Below are positions 5,617 through 7,044 of a stretch of 7,044 bases of DNA, in pieces. The DNA is from Fimbriimonadales bacterium (lineage in GTDB: Bacteria > Armatimonadota > Fimbriimonadia > Fimbriimonadales > ATM1), in the NCBI GenBank assembly GCA_025922995.1, contig JAICGT010000062.1, positions 1 through 7,044 of the forward strand. Reading direction: 5' to 3'. Both the position numbers and the translations under genes were made by a program. The notes under the pieces were generated by a model. That model was not told where the DNA came from. It made no database searches and saw only the letters and a program-made list of their open reading frames with translations. Every line of letters starts with the position of its first letter. The stretch's first letter is position 1.

Positions 5617-6780
5617 CTAAGCCGGAGATTGTAGGCCCTCCGAAATCCGCCTCATACCTTCCACAATCTGCGACGGCTCCAAGGCGTAGGTCAGGCGCAC
5701 GTGCCCCGGTCCCTCGAAGACACTGCCCGGAACGCATGCAACCTTGTGCCGTTCCAAGAGATGCAGCGAGAGCGCAACGTCGTCGTCCGTGTACGCCGAC
5801 ACGTCGACAAAGGCGTAAAACGCCCCGTGTGGGGTCACGCAGCAAAGGTTCGGCGTCTTTTCGATCTCGCCGAGTATCAGGTCGCGTCGCGATTGAAACT
5901 CCGTGGCGAAGCCCGTGATCTTGTCGCAAGGCATCCTTAGCGCAGCCAGCGCGGCGTATTGCGAAACGCTGCTCGCATTGCTCGTCACCTGGTCTTGAAG
6001 CGTGTTCATGCCCTTCGCGATTTCGAGCGGCGCGGCGGCGTAACCGATGCGCCATCCGGTCATTGCGTGGCTTTTGCTGACGCCGTTGACTGTCACCGTG
6101 CGATCCGCTATCTCGGTGCCGAGAGAAGCGATCGAAACGTGTTCAGCGCCGTCATACACGAGCTTCTCGTAGATTTCGTCCGATACGACGTACAGGTTGT
6201 TTCTAACCACAATCTCGGCGATTTGCTCCAAAGAATCTCGCGGCACGACGGCGCCTGTCGGGTTGCACGGTGAATTGATGATCACCGCCTTCGTGCGTCC
6301 CGTAATCGCTGCTTGAAACGCTTCGGCAGTCGGCAAGTAGCCGGTTGCGCGGCTTGTGTGAACCACTTTCGCAGTTGCTCCGGTCAGGTAGACCTGATCC
6401 TTATAAGTCATCCAGTAAGGCGCGAACAGGATGACCTCGTCGCCCGGATTGCAGATCGTCATCAGCGCGTTGAAGACGGCCTGCTTCGCGCCTGCCGAGA
6501 CGATCACTTGCTCGGGGTTTGCGGCGACGCAGTTTTCGCACTGCAGCTTCTCAGCGATCACGGCACGTAACTCCGGGATGCCTGCGCTGGCGGTGTATCG
6601 GGTCTTGCCGTCTCGTATCGCTTGAATGCCTGCCTCGCAGACCTCTTCCGGGGTGCCGTAATCCGGTTCGCCGGCGCCGAAGCTGACGATGTTCTCGCCT
6701 CGGCTTCGCAGTTCGGCGACCTTCGCGGTAAGGGCGAGTGTCGGGGATGGGCTTAAGCCGGCGACGCGCTGCGATAGCAT
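5617..6780 (-). CDS. PLP-dependent class I/II aminotransferase, aspartate aminotransferase Ib type
   Basis: The enzyme moves an amino group between an amino acid (probably aspartate, possibly also glutamate or prephenate) and a 2-oxo acid in the cytoplasm. The 387 residues match the fold-type I aminotransferase layout of Thermus-like AspAT: N-terminal 'GAGEPDYGTP' (35-44), 'SAGAKQAVFNAL' (95-106), 'APYWMTY' (120-126), 'SPCNPTGAV' (170-178, Asn173), 'VSDEIYEKL' (199-207, Asp201 and Tyr204), and 'SKSHAMTGWRIGYA' (235-248) with Lys236 as the PLP Schiff-base lysine and Arg244 as a phosphate ligand. Arg362 (HVRLTYA) is the expected carboxylate-binding arginine. Length and motifs are complete. Exact substrate range cannot be read from the sequence. 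The ATG at 6780 has no well-placed Shine-Dalgarno site (GGAG is 15 bases away); a -10-like box ends 8 bases upstream. It is the first gene of a pair with rnc. Confidence 0.93.
   Translation of the reverse strand: MLSQRVAGLSPSPTLALTAKVAELRSRGENIVSFGAGEPDYGTPEEVCEAGIQAIRDGKTRYTASAGIPELRAVIAEKLQCENCVAANPEQVIVSAGAKQAVFNALMTICNPGDEVILFAPYWMTYKDQVYLTGATAKVVHTSRATGYLPTAEAFQAAITGRTKAVIINSPCNPTGAVVPRDSLEQIAEIVVRNNLYVVSDEIYEKLVYDGAEHVSIASLGTEIADRTVTVNGVSKSHAMTGWRIGYAAAPLEIAKGMNTLQDQVTSNASSVSQYAALAALRMPCDKITGFATEFQSRRDLILGEIEKTPNLCCVTPHGAFYAFVDVSAYTDDDVALSLHLLERHKVACVPGSVFEGPGHVRLTYALEPSQIVEGMRRISEGLQSPA
5636..5641 (-). promoter_or_regulatory. Shine-Dalgarno-like GGAGGG ahead of a possible AUC start of rnc
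   Basis: The minus strand reads GGAGGG, then six bases, then ATC (5629-5627) in the rnc frame. The spacing is ideal, and initiation here would restore most of the N-terminal helix missing from the ATG-5584 form. The bases also encode the aminotransferase C-terminus (Ser-Glu-Gly), so the match may be chance. Confidence 0.35.
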
Positions 6781-6781
6781 C

Positions 6782-6807
6782 GTGAATAATTATGACTCCA
6801 TAATCAC
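6782..6807. promoter_or_regulatory. Symmetric divergent promoter/operator candidate
   Basis: The 31-base gap holds ATTATG (6789-6794), ACTC, CATAAT (6799-6804), an exact inverted repeat, flanked by GTG (6782-6784) and CAC (6805-6807). Each half reads CATAAT (one base from the -10 consensus) in the outward direction: 8 bases before the aminotransferase ATG on the minus strand and 7 bases before GTG 6812 on the plus strand. Either box would start transcription at about the start codon. I see no -35 match on either side. A dimeric regulator site is the other reading. Confidence 0.45.
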
Positions 6808-6811
6808 GCTC

Positions 6812-7044
6812 GTGCCCCGCCCAGCGTTCGACTTGCGCACTTGGCTCCTGCTTGTCGGGGCGCTTGTCGTTGTTGCGCTGCTGCATTGGATGGGCGGCGG
6901 GTCGTTTTCGGCGGGCGAGATGTTTTCGGCGCTTTTCGCCGGACCGGGTGACTCGGCCGCCCAGGTCGTATTCTGGGACCTTCGGCTTCCTCGGTTTGTG
7001 GCGGCGGCCGTTGTCGGGACCGGGCTCGGGGTTGTTGGAGCGGC
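6812..7044 (+). CDS. FecCD-family ABC transporter permease, 5' part only
   Basis: The frame stays open to the window edge, giving 77 codons of a protein that is normally about 330 residues. After a short basic start (VPRPAFDLR) comes a first membrane helix (about residues 10-26), then the family hallmark 'VVFWDLRLPRFVAAAVVGTG' (about 52-71) leading into the second helix and 'GVVGA'. This matches the N-terminus of BtuC/FecC/FecD/FhuB-type permeases that import iron-siderophore, haem or vitamin B12 with a periplasmic binding protein and an ATPase; those partners are presumably beyond the edge. The start is uncertain: GTG at 6812 is preceded by a -10-like box and no Shine-Dalgarno site, while an in-frame GTG at 6782 would add ten polar residues and begin one base from the divergent aminotransferase gene. 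The substrate cannot be assigned. Confidence 0.88.
   Translation, partial: MPRPAFDLRTWLLLVGALVVVALLHWMGGGSFSAGEMFSALFAGPGDSAAQVVFWDLRLPRFVAAAVVGTGLGVVGA

Noticed and set aside
5585..6055. Long upstream extension of the rnc frame to an ATG at 6055
   Set aside because: Its Arg-rich translation is a shadow of the aminotransferase gene and matches nothing in RNase III; only the last dozen or so codons are considered as a possible N-terminus.
6782..6807. Fur box controlling the FecCD permease
   Set aside because: The AT-rich palindrome near an importer is suggestive, but it does not match the GATAAT-repeat consensus well enough, and the importer's substrate is unknown.

Overview
The window is about 7 kb of tightly packed, moderately GC-rich bacterial chromosome with seven protein genes, one of them cut by the right edge. 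I see no RNA genes, insertion sequences, CRISPR arrays or phage genes. The PEP-CTERM sorting tail (positions 4036-4120), the secreted VIT-domain and propeller proteins, and usable Shine-Dalgarno sites point to a Gram-negative-type environmental bacterium. Armatimonadota (Fimbriimonas-like), Acidobacteriota or a related PEP-CTERM lineage would fit. This placement is inference; no marker gene fixes the taxonomy.

Layout, left to right. (1) A minus-strand two-gene operon for exported proteins: a VIT-domain protein (1261-2811) that appears to lack its usual VWA domain, overlapping by 16 bases a beta-propeller protein (32-1276). A near-perfect 36-base RNA hairpin with a GNRA loop lies inside the start of the propeller gene. 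(2) A 143-bp divergent spacer. (3) A plus-strand M24 metallopeptidase of the Xaa-Pro type (2955-4055) with all five metal ligands. (4) A convergent minus-strand PEP-CTERM protein (4036-4752) whose 3' end overlaps the peptidase gene by 20 bases; its likely terminator hairpin sits inside the peptidase coding sequence. (5) A minus-strand pair: a class I aminotransferase (5617-6780) followed by ribonuclease III (rnc, 4925-5584 or longer). The rnc start is problematic. (6) A divergent plus-strand FecCD-type ABC transporter permease (6812 to the window end), separated from the aminotransferase by only 31 bases. That spacer holds an inverted repeat that looks like two back-to-back -10 boxes.

The genes do not form one pathway. 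The VIT and propeller pair are probably co-translated cell-envelope or secreted proteins. The PEP-CTERM protein should be handled by an exosortase encoded elsewhere. The aminotransferase, RNase III and peptidase are housekeeping enzymes. I see no clear new defence or mobile system. The strongest unexplained signals are regulatory: the hairpin in the propeller gene, the symmetric leaderless-looking divergent promoter, and a possible AUC start of rnc.
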